Notes under the pieces: model-generated
The model's database searches: none
What the model was told of the DNA's origin: nothing
Seen by the model: only the letters and a program-made list of their open reading frames with translations
Part shown: one piece after another, positions 16,809-24,705 of the stretch
How the letters are laid out: the number at the start of each line of letters is the position of its first letter
Numbering within the stretch: the first letter of the stretch is position 1
Program-made: the position numbers and the translations under genes
Origin: Bacillota bacterium
Lineage (GTDB): Bacteria > Bacillota > Clostridia > Christensenellales > Christensenellaceae
Assembly: GCA_023408315.1 (NCBI GenBank)
Contig: JAEYKI010000020.1
Span: forward strand, 1 to 64,000
Direction: 5' to 3'
Length of the DNA stretch: 64,000 nucleotides

Positions 16809-17855
16809 TTACTTAAAGAGTTCCGGGTGGAACGCCTGCGCAAATTTTTCGATTGTATCCGCTACGCGCGCGCTGGCAAACACCTCGGGAAGCGTAACCG
16901 ATATAAACCTTTCTTCCTGAATGGCTTTCAGGCCGGAAAGAGCCGGATTGGTTTTAAGCTGCTGGATTTTTTCCTCCAGCGTCGTTGTGCCGTAGTCGTT
17001 TATGATGATGATATCCGGATTGGCTTTTACAACCGCTTCCCAGCTTACTGTATTCCATGTTTTTTCAAGGTTTTCAAATACATTTACGCCGCCCGCGTGG
17101 CGGATCAGTTTTGATGTGAAATTATTGCCCGGCGTATACGCGCCGCCTTCCATTTCCATATCAAAGTTGAATACTTTTATCGGCTCGGCTCCCGAGGCTT
17201 TTTTTTCTACAGCTGCAATACGGGTCTTCATTGCTTCCACAACCTCGTTTGCCTTGTCTTCCACCTGGAATATTTTTCCCAGGTTGTAATAGTCCTGGTA
17301 GACGTCTTCAACGTCCGCGCCCAGCTTGTATCCCTCAATTGAGGCCAGGGACATGATCCCGTTTTGGGCCAGGGTGGGATGATCGGCAATGCCTTTAGAA
17401 CCAAAAGCGGAGCTGCGTCCATAGATAAAATCAGGATTCAAGGCAAGCACCGCTTCAAGCGAGGGCTGGTTGCTGGTTGTAAGGCTGGGCTTAGACTCGT
17501 ATTCGGCGCGGAACGGTTCCGCAACCTTTGCGTTGTTGTAGCTGGTCGCAATAATTTTATCCCCCAGACCAAGAGCCATAAGTTCTTCACCTGCGTTGGG
17601 GTTTGCCGCCAGCACGCGCTGGGGCACATGTGTAAACGTAACAACCGCGTCGTTATCCGTTACAAGCGTAAAGGGGAAAACCGAGTCAGAAGCCTGCGCA
17701 GATAAAACAGCCGGTTCTTGCGAAGCCGCAGCCGCCTGCGATGCGGAAGCTGCGGGAGAAGCGGCTTCCGGCGAGGCCGGGGAGCACGCGGAGAGGCTGA
17801 ATACCAGCAAGACTGCCAGTGCCAGGCCAAAGATGCGTCTGGATGTTTTGTTCAT
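16809..17855 (-). CDS. btuF: Corrinoid-binding lipoprotein of the ABC transporter
   Basis: 348 residues. Lipoprotein signal peptide ending FSLSAC, an Ala/Ser-rich linker to about residue 55, then a helical-backbone (class III) binding protein fold with PQRVLAANPNAGEELMALGL, SLEAVLALNPDFIYG and NPDIIIINDYG. Typical of BtuF/FhuD-like proteins. First gene after the cobalamin riboswitch, whose terminator lies between 17950 and 17990; GGAGG (minus strand) precedes the ATG. The riboswitch makes a corrinoid cargo much likelier than a siderophore. Confidence 0.92.
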   Translation of the reverse strand: MNKTSRRIFGLALAVLLVFSLSACSPASPEAASPAASASQAAAASQEPAVLSAQASDSVFPFTLVTDNDAVVTFTHVPQRVLAANPNAGEELMALGLGDKIIATSYNNAKVAEPFRAEYESKPSLTTSNQPSLEAVLALNPDFIYGRSSAFGSKGIADHPTLAQNGIMSLASIEGYKLGADVEDVYQDYYNLGKIFQVEDKANEVVEAMKTRIAAVEKKASGAEPIKVFNFDMEMEGGAYTPGNNFTSKLIRHAGGVNVFENLEKTWNTVSWEAVVKANPDIIIINDYGTTTLEEKIQQLKTNPALSGLKAIQEERFISVTLPEVFASARVADTIEKFAQAFHPELFK

Positions 17856-17949
17856 ACTAAATTCCTCCTAAGACTGCTGATGATGCAGCGTAATATACTA
17901 AACTGCCTTGGCAGTTCAGCGGCGCGTATATTCCCGAATTTTTTGAATA

Positions 17950-17990
17950 ATAAAAAAACGGGCACATGCAGTTTGCATTGACCCGTTTTT
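17950..17990 (-). terminator. Riboswitch-associated terminator
   Basis: On the minus strand AAAAACGGGTCAATGCA, loop, TGCATGTGCCCGTTTTTTT: an interrupted stem with a U run, placed between the cobalamin aptamer and btuF, so it is the probable expression platform. Confidence 0.85.
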
Positions 17991-18087
17991 GTCAACAAAT
18001 GCTCATACAAAAGATAATATAAAAACAATTATCTTAAAACAAACAGACACAAATCCATAAGCCGTGGAATGTGTGCAATCTCATTAC

Positions 18088-18228
18088 AAACCGGTCTTCT
18101 GGCTTATACATCAACGCATTTGCCCGCCTTCCCGGAAAAAATCCAGTGGCATAATGGGCAATACTCCGTAAATACAGCGGCGGTACCGCACAGGATTTAA
18201 ACCTGTTTCCCAAACCATTGCTGGTTAT
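18088..18228 (-). promoter_or_regulatory. Cobalamin riboswitch
   Basis: Minus-strand sequence carries the conserved B12-box blocks in order: GGGAAACAGG, AAATCCTGTG, GCCGCTGTATT, GCCACTGG, GGGAAGGGCGG, and AAGCCAGAAGACCGG. Spacing fits a class-I adenosylcobalamin aptamer. It lies upstream of the corrinoid importer with a terminator in between, so high cobalamin should stop transcription. Confidence 0.95.
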
Positions 18229-18255
18229 TTGTAATTTTATTTAGCTGTCAGAAGG

Positions 18256-18284
18256 ATTATAGGATAAAAATAAATAAAAAGCAA
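18256..18284 (-). promoter_or_regulatory. Promoter of the corrinoid transporter operon
   Basis: On the minus strand TTGCTT (18284-18279), a 17-base spacer, and TATAAT (18261-18256), about 30 bases before the riboswitch aptamer. Confidence 0.8.
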
Positions 18285-18428
18285 CAATTTAAACATAAAT
18301 TTTATATAAGCTCCGTTTTTTATATTTGGCACTTTACTTAAAATGTTTTTAAATGGGACAGGGTTTCGCTATTACCCGGCTTATTTTTTTATTTGTGTCC
18401 GGGCAGCCTGATATGCTCAACTTTTGGA

Positions 18429-18488
18429 TTGACTTTACGCCGCCAGCTTCTTATTATGGATATATATTAGCATATTATGGATATATAT
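18429..18488 (+). promoter_or_regulatory. Promoter with two 15-bp direct repeats before the YfcC gene
   Basis: TTGACT (18429-18434), 17-base spacer, TATTAT (18452-18457). ATTATGGATATATAT occurs at 18453-18467 and 18474-18488, exactly 21 bp apart (two helical turns), the first copy covering the -10 box. This suggests an operator for a repressor. Confidence 0.6.
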
Positions 18489-18520
18489 AAACAATCAAAT
18501 ACAGTGAGCGGAGGCGTAAA

Positions 18521-19999
18521 ATGAAAGAGTCAGCAAACGAGCAGGCATCTATACGAATTGAGAAAAAGACTTTTATAACCGCACTTATTATTCTTGTTGC
18601 CCTCATCATTACCGTCGGCATATTAACGCTGGTTATTCCTGCGGGCAGCTATGACCGGCTGATGTCCGGTGGGCGAGAGACAATTGTTCGGAACTCGTTC
18701 CATTTCACACAGGCTGCGCAGTTTCCGGCGTGGCGCTGGTTCACCGCGCCCGTGGAGGTGCTTTGGAGCAGCGACGGCGCCGTTATTATAGTGATTATAT
18801 TCTTTCTGATTGCGGTGAGCGCCGCCTTCTCCCTGTTGGAGAAAAGCGACGTGATGTCCTTTGCCATTTCCAAGGTAGTGAGAAAGTTTGGGCATGTGCG
18901 GTACGTGCTCATGGCGGTGATTATCTTTTTCTTTATGTCCACGGGTGCGATTCTTGGCACTTTTGAGGAGAACATTGCCGTGGTGCCCATTATCATCGCG
19001 CTGGCTTACTGTCTGGGCTGGGATTCACTGGTGGGTCTTGGCATTAGCATGCTGGCTTCCTGCTTTGGATTTACCGCGGCCATTATGAATCCATTCTCCA
19101 TCATTATTACGCAAAAAATTGCGGATCTGCCGCTGTACTCCGGACTGGGCTACAGGGTGATCATATTCGCGGTTTATTTTGCCGTTATCTACCTGTTCTT
19201 ATACCGGTATGCCAAGAGAATAGAAAAAGACCCCGCCAAGTCCCTGGTATATAAAGAAGACTCGGCGCTGCGCGAAAAATATAGAAATATCGGCAGCCTG
19301 GAAGCCGTGCTTGGAGAAAAGCCTGCGGAGCAATATAAAAAAGTTAAGCGTGCGGCAATCACCTTTGCAATATTGCTTCTGCTTATTATAGCGATTATTT
19401 TGGTATTGTCGCTGACCGGGATGTCTGATCTCACCCTTCCCGTGATTGGGGTACTGTTCTTGGTTGGCGGTTTTGCATCGGCCGCCATTGCGGGAATCCC
19501 TCTTAAGAAGCGCATGAAGATTATTGGCAGCAGTATTGCCGGAATCGCCCCCGGCATCGTTTTAATCCTGCTTGCCATGAGCGTTAAATACATCATCAGC
19601 AACGGCGGGATTATGGATACCATTTTATACTACACATCCAACGCCATGTTGGCCGTGTCTCCGTTTGCCGCCATTCTCATCATATATGCGCTGATTCTGG
19701 TTCTGGAGCTTTTTGTGGGCTCATCTTCGGCCAAGGCGTTTTTGGTAATGCCCCTTATTGCACCGTTGAGCGACCTTATAGGCGTTACGCGCCAAACCTC
19801 TGTGCTTGCATTTTGCTTTGGAGACGGGTTCTCCAACATGATCTACCCCACAAACCCTGTACTGCTGATCTGCCTGGGACTTACCGTTGTGAGCTTCGCC
19901 AAATGGTTCAAGTGGACGTACAAACTGCAGCTTGCTGCCCTGGGCCTTGCATGCGTATTTTTGATTATTGGCGTTGCGATCCATTACGGGCCGTTTTAA
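18521..19999 (+). CDS. YfcC-family (DcuC-like) carboxylate/amino-acid carrier
   Basis: 492 residues with about twelve hydrophobic segments. Features of the YfcC/C4-dicarboxylate anaerobic carrier family are VIPAGSYDR near residue 42, GTFEENIAVVPIIIALAYCLGWDSLVGLGI near 145, GFTAAIMNPFS near 185, and a C-terminal GSSSAKAFLVMPLIAPLSDLIG and GDGFSNMIYPTNPVLL. Relatives include arginine/ornithine antiporters and dicarboxylate carriers; exact substrate is unknown. CGGAGG precedes the ATG. An M20 peptidase follows 27 bases after, suggesting uptake and hydrolysis of a peptide or N-acyl amino acid. Confidence 0.88.
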   Translation: MKESANEQASIRIEKKTFITALIILVALIITVGILTLVIPAGSYDRLMSGGRETIVRNSFHFTQAAQFPAWRWFTAPVEVLWSSDGAVIIVIIFFLIAVSAAFSLLEKSDVMSFAISKVVRKFGHVRYVLMAVIIFFFMSTGAILGTFEENIAVVPIIIALAYCLGWDSLVGLGISMLASCFGFTAAIMNPFSIIITQKIADLPLYSGLGYRVIIFAVYFAVIYLFLYRYAKRIEKDPAKSLVYKEDSALREKYRNIGSLEAVLGEKPAEQYKKVKRAAITFAILLLLIIAIILVLSLTGMSDLTLPVIGVLFLVGGFASAAIAGIPLKKRMKIIGSSIAGIAPGIVLILLAMSVKYIISNGGIMDTILYYTSNAMLAVSPFAAILIIYALILVLELFVGSSSAKAFLVMPLIAPLSDLIGVTRQTSVLAFCFGDGFSNMIYPTNPVLLICLGLTVVSFAKWFKWTYKLQLAALGLACVFLIIGVAIHYGPF

Positions 20000-20026
20000 G
20001 TTACATAACAGAAAGCTGGTGTCCCT

Positions 20027-21481
20027 ATGAATTGGATCGTATTAATAATTGTTTTGTTACTTGCGGCGCTTGTTCTGACTGTTGTAATCAGAACGATTCG
20101 CTTTAAGCCCCTGGAAAAACCGGCCTCTGCGCATTATAAGGAAAGTGCTGGTCTTGACGGTGCAAAAAAGCTTGCGCAGGCGGTACGCATACCCACCATC
20201 ACCTATTTGGAGCCGGAAAAAATAGACCGGCCGGCTTTTGCCCGTTTTGGGCAATTGCTGGAGGAACTGTTTCCCCTTGTGCATAAAAGCTGCAAAAAAA
20301 CCGTGATTGGCGGTTACAGTATGGTATATCATTTAAAATCAGACACCCCGGAACACGGGAAAAAGCCGGTGCTGATAACCGCGCATATGGATGTTGTGCC
20401 GGTGGAGGAGGGGACGGAAAAAGATTGGGGAGAGCCGCCTTTCAGCGGGAATATAAAAAATGGAGTTGTTTGGGGCCGGGGAACACTGGATACCAAGGTA
20501 CATATTATTGGCGCTATGGAGGCGTTGGAACGGCTCCTTGCGCAAGGCTTTTCGCCCAAGCGGGATATCTGGATGGCATTTGGCCACGATGAGGAGTTGA
20601 ACGGTGAGGAAGGCGCGCTGAAAATTGCCGCGTATTTGCAGGATCAGGGCCTGGAGTTTGATTTTGTTCTGGACGAGGGCGGATGCGTGGTGACAGACGT
20701 GATTGGCGGAATAGACAGGCCGGTCGCGCTGGTGGGCGTAGGCGAAAAAGGGTACGCCAACATCCACCTCTCCGTAACGACGGATGGAGGGCATTCTTCC
20801 ATGCCTGCGCCGCATACCTCACTGGGTATTCTAGCAAAGGCGCTCTGCCGAATTGAAAGCCGCCCGTTGAAGCCGCGTCTGATCACGGCGACAAGCGGTT
20901 TTTTGAAGCGGATAGGGCCGCATATGAAGGGGCTAAACCGCGTGATTCTGGCGAATCTGTGGCTTTTTAAACCGCTTTTTCTAAGCGTGTTTTCTAAAAT
21001 GAACAGTGGAAACGCGCTTCTAAGGACAACTGTGGCGGTTACGATGGCGCAGGGCAGCCCCGCGCCTAATGTTGTGCCGCAGAAATCAAGCGCAGTGGTG
21101 AATTGCCGCATCCTGCCCGGTGAAGACGGCCGGACGCTTATAAACCATTTGCGCAAAACCCTAAAAGGGCTCCCCGTAGAGTTGGAGCCTATTCATCTGG
21201 ATGATCCGTCCAGCCTGTCTCCCGGAAATACGGAAGCATTCCGTTATCTGGAGGGGCTGATTGAGGAGTTTTGCCCGGATGCCATTGTTGCGCCTTATTT
21301 GGTGATGGCCAGCACAGACGCCAGGAAATACGAATGCGTATCCAGAAACGTATACCGTTTTACCCCTTATGTGGTCGGCAACGGGGAGCTTGGCAAAATG
21401 CACGGGACGAATGAAAACATAAGCGTTGCCAACGTAAACCGATGCATTGATTTTTTTGAGGCGCTGTTTGCAAGGCTTTAA
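20027..21481 (+). CDS. M20-family metallopeptidase (PM20D1-like), membrane-anchored
   Basis: 484 residues beginning with one hydrophobic segment (residues 3-24). Metal and catalytic motifs: ITAHMDVVP near 118 (His, Asp), GRGTLDTK near 155 (bridging Asp), and FGHDEELNGEEG near 190 (catalytic glutamates), then the dimerisation domain and a final KMHGTNENISV near 460 (metal His). Such enzymes cleave or make N-acyl amino acids and small peptides. It lies downstream of the YfcC carrier, probably cotranscribed. Its stop overlaps that of the convergent LOR/SDH gene by four bases. Confidence 0.9.
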   Translation: MNWIVLIIVLLLAALVLTVVIRTIRFKPLEKPASAHYKESAGLDGAKKLAQAVRIPTITYLEPEKIDRPAFARFGQLLEELFPLVHKSCKKTVIGGYSMVYHLKSDTPEHGKKPVLITAHMDVVPVEEGTEKDWGEPPFSGNIKNGVVWGRGTLDTKVHIIGAMEALERLLAQGFSPKRDIWMAFGHDEELNGEEGALKIAAYLQDQGLEFDFVLDEGGCVVTDVIGGIDRPVALVGVGEKGYANIHLSVTTDGGHSSMPAPHTSLGILAKALCRIESRPLKPRLITATSGFLKRIGPHMKGLNRVILANLWLFKPLFLSVFSKMNSGNALLRTTVAVTMAQGSPAPNVVPQKSSAVVNCRILPGEDGRTLINHLRKTLKGLPVELEPIHLDDPSSLSPGNTEAFRYLEGLIEEFCPDAIVAPYLVMASTDARKYECVSRNVYRFTPYVVGNGELGKMHGTNENISVANVNRCIDFFEALFARL

Positions 21482-22566
21482 ATAACGTTCAGGCTGCGCG
21501 CGGCGTTAATAAGGAAATCCTGCACGTTTGTGACGATGCTGTTTACCGCAAGACTGCCGCGGTCGCGCAGCTTGTTTACGGCAAATTCCGAGATATCTAC
21601 GGTATAAAAATATACAGGACGCAGGCGGCCCTCCCGTATCTGCCAGGATGGGGTCATGTTACCGGTTGCGATTGTATGCAATTGCGTAGCCAGGGCAATC
21701 ACGGTGGTGGCCTGCATAATCTGTTTGCGCATTTGGTCCTGTGCCTCGTATACGCTTGCTATAACGCCGGGCAGGGGCCCGTCGTCCCGGATGGAGCCCG
21801 CGAGCACCAGAGGCACGTGGCTTTTGATGCATGCCGCGACGATGCCGTTTTGCCTGGGGTTTTCTGCAATGTATTGCTCAATGGAACCCGCGCTGCGGAC
21901 TCGGTTGATGGTCTCCAGGTGGTTGTAATGGCCGTTATACTGCAAGTCCTTGGTATATATATCCTGGCCAAGACCCGTATTGAACAGGCCCGCTTCCAAA
22001 TCGTGCGTAGCCAGTGCGTTTCCCGCCAACAGCGCGCTTACATAACCGCTTGCAATCAGGCCGGACATAGCGCGCCTTGCGTCGTAATCGAATGCGACGG
22101 CAGGGCCCAGCACCCAGACGATGCTGCCGTGTTTGCGGTCGTGCCGCAGAATTTCGTACAGCTCGTCGTAATCTCTGGAATAGGCTGATTCCCTTGATTT
22201 TCCGGTACGAAAGGCAAAGCCTTGAACGCTGCCATTCATTTTTTCCTGAAATGCGTTATAATCTATGAACACGCCGTTCGTCATGTCTTCCGCGCGGCCG
22301 GTAACAATAAGATCGCCTTTCCGGACGCGCCTGGCTTCCGTTGCAATGGGCTTGCCTCCGTTTATCACAACGGCGCAGTCCATCCTGGGGGCGTTGATGA
22401 GGGCCCATGAATCGCCAAGCTTGAAATATTCCGGGTAGATGGTTGTGGCGTAAAAATCATCCGGCAGAATGCCGTCGCCCGGCGCAGGAACTGTGCGCAC
22501 CTCGGGTGCCGAGCAAAACTCCGGCTGATGAAAATCGGGAGCCGTATATTTGGGTAATTGGAACAA
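21478..22566 (-). CDS. LOR/SDH-domain protein (TIGR00300 family, ornithine-cyclodeaminase-like)
   Basis: 362 residues from a TTG start that is fixed by GAGAGGTGG seven bases upstream; upstream in-frame ATGs lack such a site. The chain has the TIGR00300 pattern: PDDFYATTIYPEYFKLGD near 35, MDCAVVINGGKP, GDLIVTGRAEDMTNG, VLGPAVAFDYDARRAM, LLAGNALATHDLEA, and TVDISEFAVNKLRDRGS. Archaeal and cyanobacterial relatives (the C-terminal part of ArgZ/AgrE) convert ornithine to proline and ammonia using NAD; that activity is from knowledge of the family. It stands alone, convergent with the M20 gene, and could link ornithine uptake to proline formation. Confidence 0.8.
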   Translation of the reverse strand: MFQLPKYTAPDFHQPEFCSAPEVRTVPAPGDGILPDDFYATTIYPEYFKLGDSWALINAPRMDCAVVINGGKPIATEARRVRKGDLIVTGRAEDMTNGVFIDYNAFQEKMNGSVQGFAFRTGKSRESAYSRDYDELYEILRHDRKHGSIVWVLGPAVAFDYDARRAMSGLIASGYVSALLAGNALATHDLEAGLFNTGLGQDIYTKDLQYNGHYNHLETINRVRSAGSIEQYIAENPRQNGIVAACIKSHVPLVLAGSIRDDGPLPGVIASVYEAQDQMRKQIMQATTVIALATQLHTIATGNMTPSWQIREGRLRPVYFYTVDISEFAVNKLRDRGSLAVNSIVTNVQDFLINAARSLNVI

Positions 22567-22779
22567 GCAAATCCACCTCTCTTTTATTGTAAACCTATCC
22601 ATAGTATGGCACAACAAAGAGCGGTTTTCAAATGCATATTTGGTAGAGAACCCATCTGTTTAGCCGGAAAAAAACTAAAAACCGGTGTTATACTGTAAAT
22701 AGGTAAAAACATCCAGCTGTTAGCCATGTTAAATTTTTTATTTTCTCTTGTTATTTCTGAATATTTGTAGTATAGTATT

Positions 22780-22914
22780 TTCTTGTAGTCCAGATAAAGA
22801 AAGCATACCGGTAATGCGCGTTTTCTGTAAGCCTTATTTCTTTGGGATGTGGCCAAAGGGCAACCAAGTCTAGGGAGCCAACAGTACGGGAAAGCCTTGT
22901 TCAGGGCTTTTTTT
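22780..22914 (+). ncRNA. Candidate structured leader RNA ending in a terminator
   Basis: Between the LOR/SDH gene and the KTSC gene lies a G-rich segment (GGGATGTGGCCAAAGGGCAACC, then TCTAGGGAGCC and AGTACGGG) in otherwise A+T-rich DNA, directly followed by a terminator (AAAGCC, loop, GGGCTTTTTTT, 22891-22914). A TATAGTAT-like -10 lies near 22771. I compared it mentally with c-di-GMP, ZTP, guanidine, preQ1, fluoride and tRNA patterns and found no match. It could be a short RNA or a riboswitch for the KTSC gene. Confidence 0.35.
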
Positions 22915-23005
22915 ATTGCGGATTATCTGAATTCCCAGCCTTTAACCGGGTTGCGGCAGCCAAATACGGTATTTATTTTATAATTTATATAACCAGAGGT
23001 GCAAC

Positions 23006-23218
23006 ATGAACCAGCTAAGTTCCAGTTTAAAATTCAGCAGAAAGATTCAGGAATACGAATACGACGGGGAAAACGCCGTGCTTACGATTTATTTTAATAC
23101 AAACCTGATCAAACGGTATTTTGACGTACCCCAGCGAATATATAATACGCTGGAAAAAGCAATGGACAAGGACGCATATTACCAAACCGTAATTGACGGC
23201 GCGTATTGCGTGGAATAA
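23006..23218 (+). CDS. Small KTSC-domain protein
   Basis: 70 residues. The core (YDGENAVLTIYFNTN then LIKRYFDVPQRIYNTLEKAMDKDAYYQTVIDGAY) matches the KTSC domain, first noted at the C-terminus of some lysyl-tRNA synthetases, with its conserved YFDVP. AGAGGTG precedes the ATG. It is followed at 16 bases by a strong terminator. Function of stand-alone KTSC proteins is unknown; nucleic-acid-related roles are guessed from the synthetase context. Confidence 0.82.
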   Translation: MNQLSSSLKFSRKIQEYEYDGENAVLTIYFNTNLIKRYFDVPQRIYNTLEKAMDKDAYYQTVIDGAYCVE

Positions 23219-23233
23219 TTGAATCAAATGAAG

Positions 23234-23261
23234 AAAAGCCTTCACAGTGAAGGCTTTTTTT
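23234..23261 (+). terminator. Terminator of the KTSC gene
   Basis: AAAGCCTTCAC/GTGAAGGCTTT stem with a seven-T tail. Confidence 0.92.
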
Positions 23262-23355
23262 AATGCCTTTGCTTTTGAAGAAAGAATTGTTTGTAAGCCT
23301 TTTAATATACCGCGGGAGCGAGGGTGCATTTATATTTTTAAAATTTCACCCCGCT

Positions 23356-24474
23356 TTATTTTTTTGTACTTTTAATTTTTACTTTGGTTTTTGCTATGGA
23401 ACGGCGCAGTTTTTTCCACTGTTTCTTATCTGTCAGCGCCTGGGGTTTATCTTGAGGAACTACAGAGATGGACTCAATTTGGTTGTCCGGTATAAATACC
23501 GGCGTGTTTCCTCCCGCGTCCGAGAGTACAAGCAGGCCAAATTCGTTTTTATACACCAGACCGCCAGCCGATGTATCTGAATCCAGCAGGACCGATACCC
23601 TTGTGTTGAGCGGAAGATAGTTTTGAATGGACAAAATTTGGCTGGCGTCCAATCCCGGCGATTGAAGCGCGGGAGGCTGCATATATACAATTTTGGGATT
23701 ATATACCGTATGGTCGCCCACATATACAAATGCAATGGAAGAAAGCGATAAGACGTCGTTTTTTTCGGGGCCGCCCAATAGCAGAAGGCCCGAATCGGCA
23801 TCTTTTGGAGGATCAAGCTGATAGGGTTTTCCAACAGCTCTTACGCCATGCTTTGTATAAACCGTCCAAGCCCCGGATGGATACATCGCAATCAGCTGGC
23901 TCAAAACAAAAGACAGTTGGGCGGCGGAATAGGAGCCTTGGGCATTGTCCAGCGGTTTTTGCGGACGCACTGTATCCTGCAGTTTTCTTGGCCGCTGCGG
24001 GTACGCCGGTTTTGAGGAAATTTGCGGGCCGCCAGCAGGCTTTTGTGGCTGCACCGTTTCCTTTTCTATAGATGCGGCGTTTTCCGTGAGGCTTAAATCC
24101 GCCTTAACCGCTGCGTCATCCGAGTAGATAATTTCTTTGCCGCTGCTGTTTGCAAGCCATACCGTAACGGGGGCCGTGTGTACTTTGATCTCTCCGGAGC
24201 CGGCTGATTCGCCCCACATATCGAGCGGTTTTCCTTTGATTGCGTTGCCGCTGGAAGAAAACAGGGTAAAAGCCGGCCCGGCAGACGAAGGCGATGCTTG
24301 AGCGAGTATCTTCCAACTAAAACCGTAAACACCGGGCTCGCTCAGGGTGATTATACCCTGGCCGTCATATCCGATCCTTCCACTGGCATAAGCAACCGAA
24401 TTAAAAATTACTTTGCCATTGTCCGGCACAGCGCCGGGCATTAATCGTTCAATTTGCAATATTAAGTTTCCCAT
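23356..24474 (-). CDS. Exosporium-like surface protein, paralogue lacking collagen repeats
   Basis: 372 residues with no signal peptide. The N-terminal 130 residues (MGNLILQIER, FNSVAYASGRIGYDGQGIITL, WLANSSG) and the C-terminal 180 residues (LSFVLSQLIAMYPSGAW, LPLNTRVSVLLD, GLVYKNEFGLLVLSDAGGNTPVFIP) match the neighbouring collagen-like protein, but the middle is a Pro/Lys/Gln-rich linker with PQKP-type motifs instead of Gly-X-Y triplets. The chain ends in a very basic tail. AAGGAG precedes the ATG. It follows the collagen-like gene and its terminator in the same orientation, indicating a tandem duplication with replacement of the central region. Surface or spore-coat location is inferred. 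Confidence 0.75.
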   Translation of the reverse strand: MGNLILQIERLMPGAVPDNGKVIFNSVAYASGRIGYDGQGIITLSEPGVYGFSWKILAQASPSSAGPAFTLFSSSGNAIKGKPLDMWGESAGSGEIKVHTAPVTVWLANSSGKEIIYSDDAAVKADLSLTENAASIEKETVQPQKPAGGPQISSKPAYPQRPRKLQDTVRPQKPLDNAQGSYSAAQLSFVLSQLIAMYPSGAWTVYTKHGVRAVGKPYQLDPPKDADSGLLLLGGPEKNDVLSLSSIAFVYVGDHTVYNPKIVYMQPPALQSPGLDASQILSIQNYLPLNTRVSVLLDSDTSAGGLVYKNEFGLLVLSDAGGNTPVFIPDNQIESISVVPQDKPQALTDKKQWKKLRRSIAKTKVKIKSTKK

Positions 24475-24659
24475 TTCTTTCTCCTTTTTATAGAAGCAGC
24501 TTTGAGCCCTTGCCCATAAACATTTTATAAATTGAATAGCCGCCCTTGCTTTTATTTAAAAAAAGCCAGGAACGCTATAACATACTATTCCGGCGGAGGT
24601 TTGATTGTGAGAATTATAAGAAATTTTGCTAAATAAGGCTGAAATTCAATGCATAAAAC

Positions 24660-24686
24660 AAGCCTCCGCTTTGGACACGGAGGCTT
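24660..24686 (-). terminator. Terminator of the collagen-like gene
   Basis: AAGCCTCCG/CGGAGGCTT stem followed on the minus strand by TGTTTTA. Confidence 0.82.
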
Positions 24687-24705
24687 TCGATTCTTCACTT
24701 GACAG

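Noticed and set aside
20339..20837. Long minus-strand frames opposite the M20 gene
   Set aside because: They are shadow frames of a GC-biased coding region, with no start site or domain.
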